Of a stretch of 64,000 bases of DNA, positions 25,107 through 35,074 are shown piece after piece; position 1 is the first letter of the stretch, and the number at the start of each line of letters is the position of its first letter. The stretch is from Herminiimonas sp. (lineage in GTDB: Bacteria > Pseudomonadota > Gammaproteobacteria > Burkholderiales > Burkholderiaceae_D). Both the position numbers and the translations under genes were made by a program. The notes beneath the pieces were generated by a model, which saw only the letters and a list, made by a program, of their open reading frames with translations, ran no database searches and had not been told where the DNA came from. The DNA lies in the NCBI GenBank assembly GCA_028292265.1, contig JAQGMR010000033.1, positions 1 to 64,000 on the forward strand, given 5' to 3'.

Positions 25107-25990
25107 CAAAACCTTCAGTCGTTACGCGGCTAGCCGGAGTGGTAGGCGCGGTCGCCGAAAAAAGAGCAGCAAGTGGAGCAGCAAACGGAGTCGCGAAGGG
25201 AGTCGCGAACGGAGCAGCAAACGCAGTCACAAAAGTAGCCACAAAAGGAGTTGCAAAAGGAGTCGTAAAAGAGACTTCGAAGGCGGCGTCACGACCGGCA
25301 CCATTGACTCCAGCCGGACGTACCCGAGCGGCCAACAAGATGCTGGCGGCCTACGGGGTTGAGCTCGAAACCATATGCGGCGTCGACGAGGCAGGACGCG
25401 GTCCACTGGCAGGCCCGGTATTCGCCGCGGCGGTGATTCTCGATCCAGCCCGCCCCATAAAAGGGCTGCGCGATTCTAAACAACTGACCGCCGCGCGACG
25501 CGAGGAACTGGCGATTGAAATCAAGCGGCATGCGCTGGCATGGTCGATTGCGCAGTGCTCCGAACTGGAAATCGATTCCCTCAACATATTGCAAGCCACG
25601 ATGCTGGCCATGCGGCGGGCAGTCGAAACGCTTTCGATAGAACCGCGTCTGGCTTTGATTGATGGCAATCGATGCCCGCCGTGCACAATCCGGATGCACG
25701 CCATTGTGGGCGGCGACGACATCATCCCCTCGATCTCGGCGGCTTCCATCCTGGCGAAGACGGCGCGTGACGCTGTGCTCAACCTGCTGCACCTCCAGTA
25801 TCCGCACTACGGGTTCGACCAGCACAAGGGATACGGCACCGCGCTACACCTGGAACGCCTGCGCATGCACGGCGTGTCACCGGTCCACCGCAAGTCCTAC
25901 GCACCGGTGCGCGCCTTGCTTCCCGGTGCAATCCCCGCGGAAACCGACGACTGGATCCTGGACGCGGGCCAGGACGACTTCCTCTCATGA
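25103..25990 (+). CDS. rnhB: Ribonuclease HII with repetitive N-terminal tail
   Basis: 295 aa, about 90 longer than usual. It cuts the RNA strand at ribonucleotides in DNA. The catalytic domain begins near residue 89: [15 protein letters not shown] with the Asp-Glu pair, later [17 protein letters not shown] and the [12 protein letters not shown] motif. The first 80 residues are an Ala/Gly/Lys/Val-rich tail with eight tetrapeptide units (residues 25-56). The ATG overlaps the lpxB stop (ATGA), supporting the long form, although an internal ATG at 25340 would give a near-normal enzyme. Confidence 0.93.
   Translation: MTKPSVVTRLAGVVGAVAEKRAASGAANGVAKGVANGAANAVTKVATKGVAKGVVKETSKAASRPAPLTPAGRTRAANKMLAAYGVELETICGVDEAGRGPLAGPVFAAAVILDPARPIKGLRDSKQLTAARREELAIEIKRHALAWSIAQCSELEIDSLNILQATMLAMRRAVETLSIEPRLALIDGNRCPPCTIRMHAIVGGDDIIPSISAASILAKTARDAVLNLLHLQYPHYGFDQHKGYGTALHLERLRMHGVSPVHRKSYAPVRALLPGAIPAETDDWILDAGQDDFLS
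25175..25270 (+). repeat. Eight 12-bp tandem units in the 5' part of rnhB
   Basis: Eight consecutive 12-base units from 25175 to 25270, in frame, coding [28 protein letters not shown] and GVVK. Units have diverged mainly by single substitutions. Confidence 0.88.
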
Positions 25991-26796
25991 CCCGCAAGCT
26001 CATCAGTTCTCGCGACAATCCTGTGTACAAGGAGTTGAAGCACCTTGCCGGAAGCTCGCAGGCGCGGCGGCACGCTGGCCAGACAATCCTGGATGGCGTA
26101 CACCTTTGCCAGGCTTATCTGCAGCACGTTGGCATGCCGGTGAGATGCATCGTCTCGACCAGCGACGAAGTCCACCCGGAAGTCGCGGCAATTCTGGTGC
26201 GCTGCGACGCCGGGCAGGTGCCTTGCACGGTGCTGCCAGATGCGCTGTACCAGGCGCTTAGCCAGGTGGAACATGGGGTAGGGGTGCTGTTCATGATCGC
26301 TACACCCGCGCCCCCGGTGTCGTGGGCGCTCGATACTAACGCCGTGGTCCTCGACAACTTGCAGGACCCGGGCAACCTTGGGTCGATTCTTCGAAGCGCG
26401 GCCGCGGCGGGCATCAAGTCAGTGTATTGCGGGCCGGGCACAGCCTTCGCCTGGTCGCCAAAAGTCCTGCGGTCCGGCATGGGAGCGCACTTTCTGCTTG
26501 AGATTCATGAAAACGTGGAGCTTCCCCTGTTGCTTGGCAAATTGCGCATGCCGGTCATTGCGACCAGTTCGCATGCCACCCGCACCATCTACCAGGCCGA
26601 TTTGCGACAAGCCGTTTGCTGGCTGTTCGGCCATGAAGGGCAGGGCGTAGCGCCCGCCCTGTTGGAGAAGGCCTCCATGACGCTTGCCATCCCGCATCCA
26701 GGCGCGGTCGAGTCGCTGAACGTCGCGGCCAGCGCGGCGGTCTGTTTCTTCGAGCAGGTACGGCAGTGCAGTATGCCGTCGAACCGGAAAGCCTGA
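25987..26796 (+). CDS. TrmH/SpoU-family RNA 2'-O-methyltransferase
   Basis: 269 aa. It would methylate a ribose of rRNA or tRNA using S-adenosylmethionine. An N-terminal substrate-binding domain (about 1-110, start [19 protein letters not shown]) precedes a SPOUT knot domain with motif 1 ([18 protein letters not shown]), motif 2 (LFGHEGQGV) and motif 3 ([18 protein letters not shown]). The exact target cannot be told; RlmB-like proteins are the nearest by layout. It overlaps rnhB by 4 bases. Confidence 0.9.
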   Translation: MTRKLISSRDNPVYKELKHLAGSSQARRHAGQTILDGVHLCQAYLQHVGMPVRCIVSTSDEVHPEVAAILVRCDAGQVPCTVLPDALYQALSQVEHGVGVLFMIATPAPPVSWALDTNAVVLDNLQDPGNLGSILRSAAAAGIKSVYCGPGTAFAWSPKVLRSGMGAHFLLEIHENVELPLLLGKLRMPVIATSSHATRTIYQADLRQAVCWLFGHEGQGVAPALLEKASMTLAIPHPGAVESLNVAASAAVCFFEQVRQCSMPSNRKA

Positions 26797-26965
26797 CCAC
26801 CTGTGAGGCAGCGGGCCGCTTTAGCAGGCGGCCAACCCGGGGAAAGAGGTCTACCGCGCATAAGTGCAGGTGGAATGACAGCGCTGGTTTGCTTTCTCGC
26901 AGTGGCAGGCACTGGTTGCATTTTCCATTGTCGGCGGACGCGCCGGTGCACCGCCCTCAATCGAT

Positions 26966-27301
26966 TCAATGGTCGCATGCTACGTAAAGCAATCCAGGCG
27001 GAAGACACGCCTGATCGGGCGAGAGCGTTACCGACCCCAAGGGGCAGATTGAGTCAAAGCGGAAACGTCGCCCCGCGATTATGGCGAAGCCATAGATCGT
27101 TGCATCGCGATAATGTCCGATAGGCTCAGACAAACCATCGGGGCTTACGAAGCGCGGCTTGGGGGGATTCCGGGCAGCGCGCAACTTTGCCTCTTCGATC
27201 TTCTGCAGATCCGCTTCAACGTTGCCGAGATTCTCCTTCAACGCCCAAAAGAAGAAGATCAGCCCTGCCCACAGCAAGATTTCCAGCAACTCGATTTCCA
27301 T
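26966..27301 (-). CDS. Small membrane protein of unknown function, 111 aa
   Basis: The family is not recognised. A very good ribosome binding site (GGAGG, 6 bases before the ATG on the minus strand) supports it. The N-terminus is a single membrane segment (about 5-22, LLEILLWAGLIFFFWALK), followed by a charged helix (NVEADLQKIEEAKLRAA) and a soluble tail with a proline stretch (PPKPRFVSPDGLSEPIG). It lies between the methyltransferase and ppsR, on the same strand as ppsR. Confidence 0.6.
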   Translation of the reverse strand: MEIELLEILLWAGLIFFFWALKENLGNVEADLQKIEEAKLRAARNPPKPRFVSPDGLSEPIGHYRDATIYGFAIIAGRRFRFDSICPLGSVTLSPDQACLPPGLLYVACDH

Positions 27302-27503
27302 GCCCGCCTCCGCGACCTTCGCTCTGACGAGGCGACATCAAACACCGTTAGTACAACGATGCGACGATGGTGGTCTCCTGCCGGATCGCCCGGACGGTCG
27401 CCCTGTCACGACGTAAGAAACGCGTAAGCTTCTGAATGTTCCTGTCAGCGGTTGAAAAATCTGTGCTGGGCATGTTGAAGCGTAAGACGCTCCGTCCGTT
27501 CCC

Positions 27504-28370
27504 TCAGTACGAGCGCTTGTCCGACTTGATCTCTTGCAGGATCATGGTGGCGATTTCCTCGATCGACTTGACAGTGGAAGACATCCAGCGGATGCCTTCC
27601 CGCCGCATCATGTTTTCCGCCTCATTGACTTCATAGCGGCAATTTTCGAGGGCGGCATACTTGCTGCCAGGCCGACGTTCATTTCGCACCACCGCGAGTC
27701 GCTCGGGGGCAATGGAAAGCCCGAAAATCTTGCTCTTGTAGTTGAGCAGCCCACTCGGCAATTTGCCCCGTTCGAAATCTTCTGGAATGAGCGGATAGTT
27801 CGCGGCCTTTATCCCGTACTGCATGGCCAGATAAAGGCTGGTTGGCGTTTTGCCGGACCGGGAAACCCCGACCAGAATTACATCCGCCATGGCCAGGTTC
27901 TTGTGGGACTGGCCGTCGTCATGCGCCAGCGAAAAATTGATGGCTTCAATCCGGTCGTTGTACTCGTCGGAATCCGCGATGTTATGACTGCGGCCGATGG
28001 TATGGGACGATTTCACGCCGAGCTCCTGCTCCAGCGGTTCAACGAAAGTCTGGATCAGGTCCATATGCATGCCGCGCGATTGCCTGACAACCGTCGACAA
28101 CTCCGACTTCACCAGCGTTGAAAAGACGATGGGACGCATGCCGTCGAGCTCGAAGGTTTCATTAATGCGTCGAACCGCGTTGTGCGCCTTCTCGAGCGTG
28201 TCGATGAAAGGCATGCGAATCTGCCGGAACCGCAACTCGAACTGCGTCAACACCGAATGCCCGAAGGTTTCGGCGGTAATCCCGGTGCCATCCGACACGA
28301 AATACACAGTACGGGCAGGGCCAGGGGGCGCAGCGGCTGGGACAAGCGGAATCGGTTCGGACGTGGTCAT
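27504..28370 (-). CDS. ppsR: PEP synthase regulatory kinase/phosphorylase (PSRP)
   Basis: 288 aa. PSRP inactivates PEP synthase by ADP-dependent phosphorylation and reverses it with inorganic phosphate. The DUF299 family start ([18 protein letters not shown]) is near residue 22, and the P-loop [15 protein letters not shown] lies at about 166-180. Start chosen at [10 protein letters not shown]; the frame is open 38 codons further. It is divergent from ppsA, its target, with 192 bases between them. Confidence 0.95.
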   Translation of the reverse strand: MTTSEPIPLVPAAAPPGPARTVYFVSDGTGITAETFGHSVLTQFELRFRQIRMPFIDTLEKAHNAVRRINETFELDGMRPIVFSTLVKSELSTVVRQSRGMHMDLIQTFVEPLEQELGVKSSHTIGRSHNIADSDEYNDRIEAINFSLAHDDGQSHKNLAMADVILVGVSRSGKTPTSLYLAMQYGIKAANYPLIPEDFERGKLPSGLLNYKSKIFGLSIAPERLAVVRNERRPGSKYAALENCRYEVNEAENMMRREGIRWMSSTVKSIEEIATMILQEIKSDKRSY

Positions 28371-28562
28371 TGAGGTGAGTGGAGAGTGGTGGGTCTGGAA
28401 AGACGGAAAGTCATTGGCACAGGCGGATTTGCGCAAGGCGCAAGCGGGTTGTCCATGTAAAATGGCTGCCAACTTGTTGGTCACGCAGCGTCAAGAATAA
28501 CAAAACTCTTGGTACGCCAATGCGAAAAGCACAGATTTCTTATCATCAAAGCAGAGGTAGTC

Positions 28563-31004
28563 ATGTCCAACGTCGCCCGTACAGGTGCAACTTCGGAGGT
28601 AACGGCTGAAGCTACATATGTAGCTTCGTTTGATCAACTAAGAATGACCGATGTCGATTCGGTTGGCGGCAAGAACGCTTCGCTGGGTGAAATGATCAGC
28701 CAGCTTGCGAGTGCCGGCGTTCGTGTGCCGGGAGGCTTCGCCACCACGGCGCAGGCGTTCCGGGATTTTCTTTCCTGGAGTGCCGACGGCGGGCCGTCAC
28801 TTGCAAAACGTATCGAGACCAGGCTTTCCACACTCAATGTTGAAGACGTCCGCTCGCTGGCCGAGGCCGGCGCGGAGATTCGGAAATGGATCGTTGCAAC
28901 CCCATTCCCGCCGCGTCTACAAACGCAAATTACTGCATCGTATCAACGGCTTGTAGAAGAATCATCAGGTGAAGTCTCATTCGCCGTTCGTTCCTCTGCG
29001 ACGGCCGAAGACTTGCCGGACGCGTCTTTCGCAGGACAGCAGGAAACCTTCCTGAACGTCGTCGGCATAGAAAACGTGCTGGACGCCATGAAGCAGGTTT
29101 TCGCCTCGCTTTATAACGACCGAGCCATTTCGTACCGGGTACACAAAGGCTTTGCGCACGCAGAAGTCGCCTTGTCGGCAGGCGTGCAACGCATGGTCCG
29201 CTCGGACGTGGGCGCTGCCGGCGTCATGTTTACCATTGATACCGAATCCGGTTTCGAGGACGTGGTTTTTATCACCTCCAGTTACGGCCTCGGCGAAACA
29301 GTGGTCCAGGGCGCGGTGAATCCGGACGAGTTTTACGTCCACAAGCCCATGCTGGAGCAGGGCAAGCTTCCCATCATTCGCCGCAATATCGGCTCGAAGC
29401 TCATCAAAATGGAGTTCACCGGCGAAGTCAGCGCGGGCCGTTCCGTGCGCACAGTTGATGTGCCCATCGCAATGCGCAACCGCTACTCGTTGAATGACCA
29501 GGAGATTGTCGAACTCGCCAAATACGCCGTCATCATCGAAAAGCATTACGGCCGCGCCATGGACATCGAATGGGGCAAGGACGGCCGCGACGGCAAGCTT
29601 TATATCCTGCAGGCCCGGCCCGAGACCGTGAAGTCGCAGCAAAAGCCGAACGATGCGCAGCAGCGCTACAAGCTCAAGGGCAGCGGCGCTGTTTTGGCTA
29701 GCGGCCGTGCCATCGGCCAGAAGATTGGCGCGGGCCCGGTTCGCGTGATACGGGACCCATCCGAGATGGAACGCGTGCAGCCGGGTGACATCCTGGTTGC
29801 CGACATGACAGACCCGAACTGGGAACCCGTCATGAAACGCGCCGCAGCGATTGTGACCAACCGCGGTGGGCGCACCTGCCATGCCGCCATTATCGCGCGT
29901 GAACTTGGCGTGCCGGCGGTTGTGGGCTGTGGCGACGCCACCGACATGCTCAAGGACGGGACTCTGGTCACGGTTTCATGCGCCGAGGGTGACGAAGGCA
30001 AGGTCTATGACGGCCTGCTGGAAACCGAGGTGACTGAAGTGCAGCGTGGCGACCTGCCTGAAATCCCGCTCAAGATCACGCTGAATGTCGGCAATCCGCA
30101 GATGGCCTTCGAGTTTCAGTCGATCCCGAATGCCGGCGTTGGTCTGGCGCGCCTTGAATTCATCATCAACAACAATATCGGCGTGCATCCGCTGGCGATC
30201 CTGGAATACCCGAACATTGATTCCGACTTGAAAAAAGCGGTCGAATCGGTAGCGCGTGGTCATGCGTCACCACGGGCGTTTTATGTGGACAAGCTTGCCG
30301 AAGGCATCGCCACGATTGGCGCCGCTTTCTGGCCCAAGCCGGTGATCGTGCGTCTCTCTGATTTCAAGTCGAACGAGTACAAAAAGTTGATCGGCGGATC
30401 GCGCTACGAGCCGGACGAAGAGAATCCAATGCTCGGTTTCCGTGGTGCGGCGCGTTACCTCGCAGAAGACTTTGCAAAAGCGTTCGAGATGGAATGCGAA
30501 GCCATGAAGCGGGTGCGCAACGACATGGGTCTCACCAACGTTGAGATCATGGTGCCGTTCGTGCGCACGCTGAAGCAGGCGGACAGGGTTGTCAAACTTC
30601 TGGCGAAAAACGGCCTCGAGCGCGGGCAAAACGGGCTACGCTTGATCATGATGTGCGAGGTGCCTTCCAACGCTATTCTTGCGGATGAGTTCCTTGAGTA
30701 TTTTGACGGATTCTCGATCGGCTCGAACGACCTGACCCAGCTTACGCTCGGCCTTGATCGCGACTCGGGCATGGCATTGTTGGCGGCGGACTTTGACGAG
30801 CGCGACCCTGCCGTGCTGGCAATGCTTTCGCGCGCCATCAAGGCTTGCACCTCAAAAGGCAAGTACGTTGGGATCTGCGGCCAGGGTCCATCGGACCATC
30901 CCGATTTTGCGGAATGGTTGATGAAGGAGGGTATTGGTTCTCTCTCGCTAAATCCGGACTCGGTGATCGATACCTGGCAGAAGCTTGCGGCCGTCGGCAA
31001 GTAG
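28563..31004 (+). CDS. ppsA: Phosphoenolpyruvate synthase
   Basis: 813 aa. It makes PEP from pyruvate and ATP for gluconeogenesis. An N-terminal ATP-grasp domain (about 20-350, with [12 protein letters not shown] and [20 protein letters not shown]), a swivelling phosphohistidine domain ([18 protein letters not shown], His near 440) and a C-terminal PEP-binding barrel ([26 protein letters not shown]). ATG 28563 is chosen because AGAGGTAG precedes it; an upstream start adds 18 residues without support. Controlled by PpsR, encoded divergently. Confidence 0.97.
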   Translation: MSNVARTGATSEVTAEATYVASFDQLRMTDVDSVGGKNASLGEMISQLASAGVRVPGGFATTAQAFRDFLSWSADGGPSLAKRIETRLSTLNVEDVRSLAEAGAEIRKWIVATPFPPRLQTQITASYQRLVEESSGEVSFAVRSSATAEDLPDASFAGQQETFLNVVGIENVLDAMKQVFASLYNDRAISYRVHKGFAHAEVALSAGVQRMVRSDVGAAGVMFTIDTESGFEDVVFITSSYGLGETVVQGAVNPDEFYVHKPMLEQGKLPIIRRNIGSKLIKMEFTGEVSAGRSVRTVDVPIAMRNRYSLNDQEIVELAKYAVIIEKHYGRAMDIEWGKDGRDGKLYILQARPETVKSQQKPNDAQQRYKLKGSGAVLASGRAIGQKIGAGPVRVIRDPSEMERVQPGDILVADMTDPNWEPVMKRAAAIVTNRGGRTCHAAIIARELGVPAVVGCGDATDMLKDGTLVTVSCAEGDEGKVYDGLLETEVTEVQRGDLPEIPLKITLNVGNPQMAFEFQSIPNAGVGLARLEFIINNNIGVHPLAILEYPNIDSDLKKAVESVARGHASPRAFYVDKLAEGIATIGAAFWPKPVIVRLSDFKSNEYKKLIGGSRYEPDEENPMLGFRGAARYLAEDFAKAFEMECEAMKRVRNDMGLTNVEIMVPFVRTLKQADRVVKLLAKNGLERGQNGLRLIMMCEVPSNAILADEFLEYFDGFSIGSNDLTQLTLGLDRDSGMALLAADFDERDPAVLAMLSRAIKACTSKGKYVGICGQGPSDHPDFAEWLMKEGIGSLSLNPDSVIDTWQKLAAVGK

Positions 31005-31134
31005 GTTGGTTCGCTAGCGGATGTTGTATCCGGTATACAAGCACCGCGAAATCAGTTCGCCCCGTCTCTAGTTTCGAATAGACTTGGCAGCAACTTACCG
31101 CATAACAAGGTAATAAAAGCAGTCCAGAAGTATT

Positions 31135-31171
31135 TAAGCCCTCGCGCCTCACGGCAGCGGGGGCTTTTGTT
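31135..31171 (+). terminator. Terminator after ppsA
   Basis: An imperfect GC-rich stem (AAGCCCTCGC around 31136-31145 with GCGGGGGCTT around 31157-31166) followed by TTTTGTTATT. Confidence 0.7.
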
Positions 31172-31217
31172 ATTCCGGCGCCCGGCGCTCTAATGTGCAC
31201 TGCGGTTTCCTCTAGGG

Positions 31218-31247
31218 CGCGGGATGCAAACCCGCGGATTGAATCCG
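31218..31247. promoter_or_regulatory. Two adjacent dyads before the nfeD-like gene
   Basis: A 6-bp inverted repeat CGCGGG (31218-31223) / CCCGCG (31231-31236) runs into a second near-perfect palindrome CGGATT-G-AATCCG (31235-31247). They share bases 31235-31236, so they could not both form as hairpins. Located 45-75 bases before the gene start; operator or mRNA switch are both possible. Confidence 0.4.
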
Positions 31248-31291
31248 GTTTGGGCGTATCATTCCTGCAGTAAATCCGTCAGGAGCCCGTC

Positions 31292-31738
31292 ATGTCTGCC
31301 CCCTGGATCGTTTGGCTGGCTGCGGCTGGTGTCATCGTCATCCTCGAAATTTTTTCCGGTACGTTCTACCTGCTGATGATTGCAATTGGCGTTGCGTCCG
31401 GCGCCGCCGTCGCGTGGTTCGGCGGTAGCCCGGAATTGCAGTTGATTGCTGCCGGTGTGGTTGGGGTTACCGCCACATGGCTACTCCGACGAAGCCGACT
31501 AGGCAAGATTCAAAAAAGCGATTCCGGCCGCGACCCGAACGTCAATCTCGACATAGGCCAGACGGTCTACGTTGGCGAATGGCGTCAGCTCGCCAACGGC
31601 CGCCCGGTTGCGCGAATCTCCTACCGAGGCGCTGAATGGGACGCCGAACTCGCGGGCCGGTCCAGCGCTGAACCCGGCACCTTTGTTATCCAGGAAATCC
31701 GGGGTAGCCACCTCATTCTTAGCCGTCTCGATCACTGA
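31292..31738 (+). CDS. NfeD-family membrane protein
   Basis: 148 aa. NfeD-like proteins are membrane partners of SPFH (slipin/flotillin) proteins. Two or three hydrophobic segments fill the first half (about 3-25, 27-48 and 50-66), and a C-terminal OB-fold domain (about 85-148, GQTVYVGEWRQLANGRPVARISYRGAEWDAEL) follows. A ribosome binding site (TCAGGAG) precedes the ATG. The slipin gene follows after 16 bases, the classical pairing. Confidence 0.88.
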   Translation: MSAPWIVWLAAAGVIVILEIFSGTFYLLMIAIGVASGAAVAWFGGSPELQLIAAGVVGVTATWLLRRSRLGKIQKSDSGRDPNVNLDIGQTVYVGEWRQLANGRPVARISYRGAEWDAELAGRSSAEPGTFVIQEIRGSHLILSRLDH

Positions 31739-31754
31739 CCGAAAAGGAAGCACG

Positions 31755-32690
31755 ATGATCAGCTTTGGAACACTGTCTCTTCTTCTCTTCATTCTTGCCG
31801 TCGTTTTCGTCTTCAAGACAATCAATGTCGTGCCCCAGCAGCACGCCTGGGTGGTAGAACGCCTGGGCAAATACCATGCGACGCTGGGACCGGGACTTAA
31901 CATCGTAGTCCCTTTCGTTGACCGCGTCGCCTACAAGCATGTGCTCAAGGAAATCCCGCTCGACGTGCCGCCGCAGGTTTGCATCACCCGCGACAATACC
32001 CAGCTGCAGGTTGACGGCATCCTATACTTTCAGGTGACCGATCCAATGCGCGCGTCGTACGGTTCATCGAATTACCTCGCCGCCATCACGCAATTGGCGC
32101 AAACGACCCTGCGCTCCGTCATCGGCAAGATGGAACTGGACAAGACTTTCGAGGAACGCGACCACATCAACACGGCAATCGTTAATGCGATCGATGAGTC
32201 GGCGGCAAACTGGGGCGTGAAGGTGCTGCGCTATGAGATCAAGGACCTGACGCCGCCGAAGGAGATCCTGCATGCGATGCAGGCGCAGATTACGGCGGAG
32301 CGCGAAAAGCGCGCGTTGATCGCCGCTTCGGAAGGGCGCCAACAGGAACAGATCAATATCGCGAGCGGCGAACGGCAGGCGTCCATCGCCCGCTCGGAAG
32401 GTGAGAAGCAGGCCGCGATAAATCGCGCGGAAGGCCAGGCTGCGGCCATACTCTCGATTGCCACTGCGACCGCCGAAGCGTTGCGCCGCACGGCTGGCGC
32501 CATCCGCGAACCAGGCGGCCTCGACGCGGTCAACCTCAAGGTGGCGGAACAGTATGTGAATGCCTTCAGCAATCTGGCAAAGACCAACAACTCCATCATT
32601 GTGCCGGCGAACCTCAGCGACATAAGCGGGATGATTGCAAGTGCGATGAAGGTTGTAAATTTCCAGCAGAAGCCGCCTTCCGGCGCATAA
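31755..32690 (+). CDS. SPFH/Band 7 protein, slipin (QmcA/paraslipin-like)
   Basis: 311 aa. A membrane-anchored scaffold that likely oligomerises in detergent-resistant patches with the NfeD partner. One N-terminal membrane segment (about 4-22), the SPFH domain (about 25-180, VVPQQHAWVVERLGKYHATLGPGLN), and a coiled coil rich in Glu, Ala, Arg and Gln (about 185-255). ATG 31755 is chosen: AAGGAAG lies 5 bases before it; the frame is open further upstream inside nfeD. Confidence 0.92.
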   Translation: MISFGTLSLLLFILAVVFVFKTINVVPQQHAWVVERLGKYHATLGPGLNIVVPFVDRVAYKHVLKEIPLDVPPQVCITRDNTQLQVDGILYFQVTDPMRASYGSSNYLAAITQLAQTTLRSVIGKMELDKTFEERDHINTAIVNAIDESAANWGVKVLRYEIKDLTPPKEILHAMQAQITAEREKRALIAASEGRQQEQINIASGERQASIARSEGEKQAAINRAEGQAAAILSIATATAEALRRTAGAIREPGGLDAVNLKVAEQYVNAFSNLAKTNNSIIVPANLSDISGMIASAMKVVNFQQKPPSGA

Positions 32691-32744
32691 CGCTCCTGTC
32701 AATCTCCGCTGCAGGTGCGCATCACGGCATCGGTCGTGCAGCGG

Positions 32745-33194
32745 CTACCGCCGAATCTGCTTCATGATTTTCTGCTGTTCGCGCTGCCAGTCGCGGTCCC
32801 GTTCGGTATCGCGCTTGTCGTGTTGTTTCTTGCCCTTGGCAAGGCCTATTTCGCACTTGATGCGCCCACGCTGAAAATGCATGTTGATGGGCACCATGGT
32901 ATAGCCGGCGCGCTCGACCTTCCCGATGAGGCGCTTGATTTCCTCGCCCTTCATCAGGAGCTTGCGGGTACGGACCGGATCCGGCGTGATGTGCGTCGAT
33001 GCGGTGGACAGGGCGCTGATGTGTGCGCCGAACAGGAATACTTCACCGCTTTTTACGATGACGTAGGCTTCCTTGAGCTGGACGCGGCCGGCGCGAATCG
33101 CCTTGACTTCCCAGCCCTCGAGCACCATGCCGGCCTCAAAGCGCTCCTCGATAAAGTAATCGTGGAACGCTTTTTTATTGTCGACAATGGTCAT
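32745..33194 (-). CDS. smpB: SsrA-binding protein SmpB
   Basis: 149 aa, usual length. It brings tmRNA to stalled ribosomes. The OB-fold core carries [16 protein letters not shown], the VQLKEAYV loop and the [21 protein letters not shown] region; the C-terminal basic helix ([21 protein letters not shown]) enters the mRNA channel. It is divergent from ratA with 63 bases between, the standard proteobacterial arrangement. Confidence 0.97.
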   Translation of the reverse strand: MTIVDNKKAFHDYFIEERFEAGMVLEGWEVKAIRAGRVQLKEAYVIVKSGEVFLFGAHISALSTASTHITPDPVRTRKLLMKGEEIKRLIGKVERAGYTMVPINMHFQRGRIKCEIGLAKGKKQHDKRDTERDRDWQREQQKIMKQIRR

Positions 33195-33257
33195 GAGAAG
33201 GATTCTGCGGGTAGATTAAAATAAGAGCCTTCCATTCTATCAAACGGTCCCTTCCCG

Positions 33258-33692
33258 ATGGCGGTAGTACAAAAGTCAGTGTTGGTCGGATACAGCGCAC
33301 AACAGATGTTTGCGCTGGTAGACAGGGTGGAGGACTATCCCCTGTTTCTGCCGTGGTGTGGCGGCGTCGAAGTCAAGGAGCGCTCAGAAAATCGCTTGCT
33401 TGCCACCATCAATATCCAATATCGCGGCGTACGCCAAAGCTTCACGACAGAAAATATCAACACGCCGCCGGTGCAGATGAAAATGAACCTGGTTGAAGGT
33501 CCGTTTCGCCAGCTCGACGGTCTCTGGACCTTCACCGCACTGCGCGAAGATGCTTGCAAAGTACAGTTCGATCTGCACTATGAGTTTTCCAGTCGCTTGC
33601 TGGAACAGCTGATAGGTCCTGTGTTCAACATGATTGCAACCAGTTTTATCGACTCATTTACAAAGCGTGCGGAGCAGGTCTATGCCCGGTGA
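33258..33692 (+). CDS. ratA: RatA/COQ10-like START-domain protein
   Basis: 144 aa. A SRPBCC/START fold protein; family members are called RatA after an E. coli study of ribosome association, but the fold matches coenzyme Q-binding COQ10. Seen: VGYSAQQMFALVDRVEDYPLFLPWCGGVEV at the N-terminus and the C-terminal helix LIGPVFNMIATSFIDSFTKRAEQVY. It overlaps rnfH by 11 bases. A role in quinone binding is more likely than a toxin role. Confidence 0.9.
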   Translation: MAVVQKSVLVGYSAQQMFALVDRVEDYPLFLPWCGGVEVKERSENRLLATINIQYRGVRQSFTTENINTPPVQMKMNLVEGPFRQLDGLWTFTALREDACKVQFDLHYEFSSRLLEQLIGPVFNMIATSFIDSFTKRAEQVYAR

Positions 33693-33975
33693 ATCGATTC
33701 TCGTGGAGGTGTGCTACACGAACGGTCCGCTGGTCTTCCTGCGCAGCTTGAGCCTGCCCGTCGGCGCCACGATTGCCGAAGCCATCGCGCAGAGCGGCGT
33801 TCAGGTGGCCGCGCCGGAGATTGATCTTGCATCGTGCAGGGTCGGCCTTTATGGGAAGCTGAAGACAACCGACACCCTCTTGCGCGAGCACGACCGGGTC
33901 GAAATTTATCGCGGCTTGCTGGCCGATCCCAAGGACGCGCGGCGGAACAGAGTTAAGTCGAGGCGCGCTGGTTAG
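33682..33975 (+). CDS. rnfH: RnfH-family protein (UPF0125)
   Basis: 97 aa. A ubiquitin-like beta-grasp protein of unknown activity that nearly always follows ratA. Visible features are VEVCYTNGPLVFLRSLSLPVGATIAEAI, VGLYGK and the DRVEIYRGLLADPKDARRNR C-terminus. ATG 33682 has GGAG 7 bases before it. Confidence 0.88.
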   Translation: MPGESILVEVCYTNGPLVFLRSLSLPVGATIAEAIAQSGVQVAAPEIDLASCRVGLYGKLKTTDTLLREHDRVEIYRGLLADPKDARRNRVKSRRAG

Positions 33976-34262
33976 CAGCGGGACGCGGAGGACGGTAGCC
34001 AGGGCCTCAGGTCCGCGGCGTTGTCCAGGCTATCTTAGGGAGCAAGCAGGTAGCTATCCCTTTCAAATTCAACACTGGTCTCCTTCCGGGGGACTATGTG
34101 GTCGAATTTGCTCTTGGTACCACGATGTATCCGCACCAATTGGATAGAAACCGACTCACCGCCGAGGCGGAACTGGCAGCCGGACCTTATTGCGCCCGTC
34201 CGGTTTTCACCTTGCCTGTACAGCCGTTTTCTGCAAATACCGGGCGTGATAGCATATCTGGC

Positions 34263-34616
34263 ATGAGTCCATCCTCGCCTACCAACATCGATCCCGCTAC
34301 AGCGCATGCCGCGAAGATATTCCTTCAGCGTATCGCGAGCAGGTATCCCTACGATCAGGCAATCCTGTTTGGAAGTCGAGCGCGTCAGACCCACCGACCC
34401 GACAGCGACGCTGATATTGCTGTCATCCTGAGCGGCCCTCAGCACGAACGCTCTGCTGCTGCGATTGAAATGGCCGGTATTGCGTTCGATGTCTTGCTCG
34501 ACACGGGAGTGCTGATCCAGGCATTGCCTTTGTGGCCGGTGGAGCTGGAGCACCCTGACCAATTCAGCAACCCCGCCCTGATTGCCGCGATCCAAACCGA
34601 AGGCGTGGTGCTTTGA
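34263..34616 (+). CDS. MNT-family nucleotidyltransferase (antitoxin partner of HEPN)
   Basis: 117 aa. Minimal nucleotidyltransferases next to HEPN genes act as antitoxins, in studied cases by adding nucleotides to the HEPN toxin. The catalytic signature is complete: LFGSRARQTHRPDSDADIAV with Gly37-Ser38 and Asp49-x-Asp51. The start at 34263 (MSPSSP) is chosen because the frame upstream lacks domain features, but no ribosome binding site is visible; GATAGCAT just before it could be a -10 element of a leaderless transcript. Overlaps the HEPN gene by 4 bases. Confidence 0.82.
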   Translation: MSPSSPTNIDPATAHAAKIFLQRIASRYPYDQAILFGSRARQTHRPDSDADIAVILSGPQHERSAAAIEMAGIAFDVLLDTGVLIQALPLWPVELEHPDQFSNPALIAAIQTEGVVL

Positions 34617-35005
34617 GCCGTTCAGCCACACCCCAGATTTTCCTTGAGAAGTCCGAGCGTGCGCTACGAGGCGCTCGCCTGCTGCTTGATGCCGGTGAAA
34701 TTGAAGGTGCTTGCAACCGCGCATACTATGCAATGTACGATGCTGCTCACGCTGCCCTTATGTCTGAGCATCAGGACGACTATAAAGTGACCAAGACACA
34801 CAGCGGACTCATTGCTGCTTTTGGAATGCACATTGTTGCAACAGGCAAGTTGCCGCGCGAACTCGGCAGAACCTTGAATGAAGTCGAACAGGTTCGCCTG
34901 TTGGCCGATTACACGGGCGAAGAGATTTCAGTATTTCAGGCGACCAAAGCAGTCGGCCAAGCCGAAGCCTTTGTTTTGGCGATTCGCGAACTGTTAGAGC
35001 AGTGA
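34613..35005 (+). CDS. HEPN-domain protein (putative toxin)
   Basis: 130 aa. The HEPN helical fold is shown by ARLLLDAGEIEGACNRAYYAMYDAAHAALMSE and a following helix. The usual RNase motif of the group (R, 4-6 residues, H) is not clear: the arginine of NRAYYAMYDAAH is followed by histidine only after 9 residues. The start is the TTG at 34613, overlapping the MNT stop as TTGA, so the two are coupled with the antitoxin first. Confidence 0.82.
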   Translation: MSRSATPQIFLEKSERALRGARLLLDAGEIEGACNRAYYAMYDAAHAALMSEHQDDYKVTKTHSGLIAAFGMHIVATGKLPRELGRTLNEVEQVRLLADYTGEEISVFQATKAVGQAEAFVLAIRELLEQ

Positions 35006-35074
35006 CTGGATGCGCGGACCGTTAATCCGCAGGTAACAGGTATCGAGTCCAGACCCGGGAACCAATAGAATTCG

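Noticed and set aside
28435-28463. Promoter for ppsA at TAAAAT 28458-28463
   Set aside because: The -10 is fair but no -35 of any quality is at proper distance and the TG is not correctly spaced for an extended -10.
33258-33975. ratA-rnfH as a toxin-antitoxin system
   Set aside because: The pair is a conserved core arrangement next to smpB; the START fold and gene context fit coenzyme Q binding better than a toxin module.
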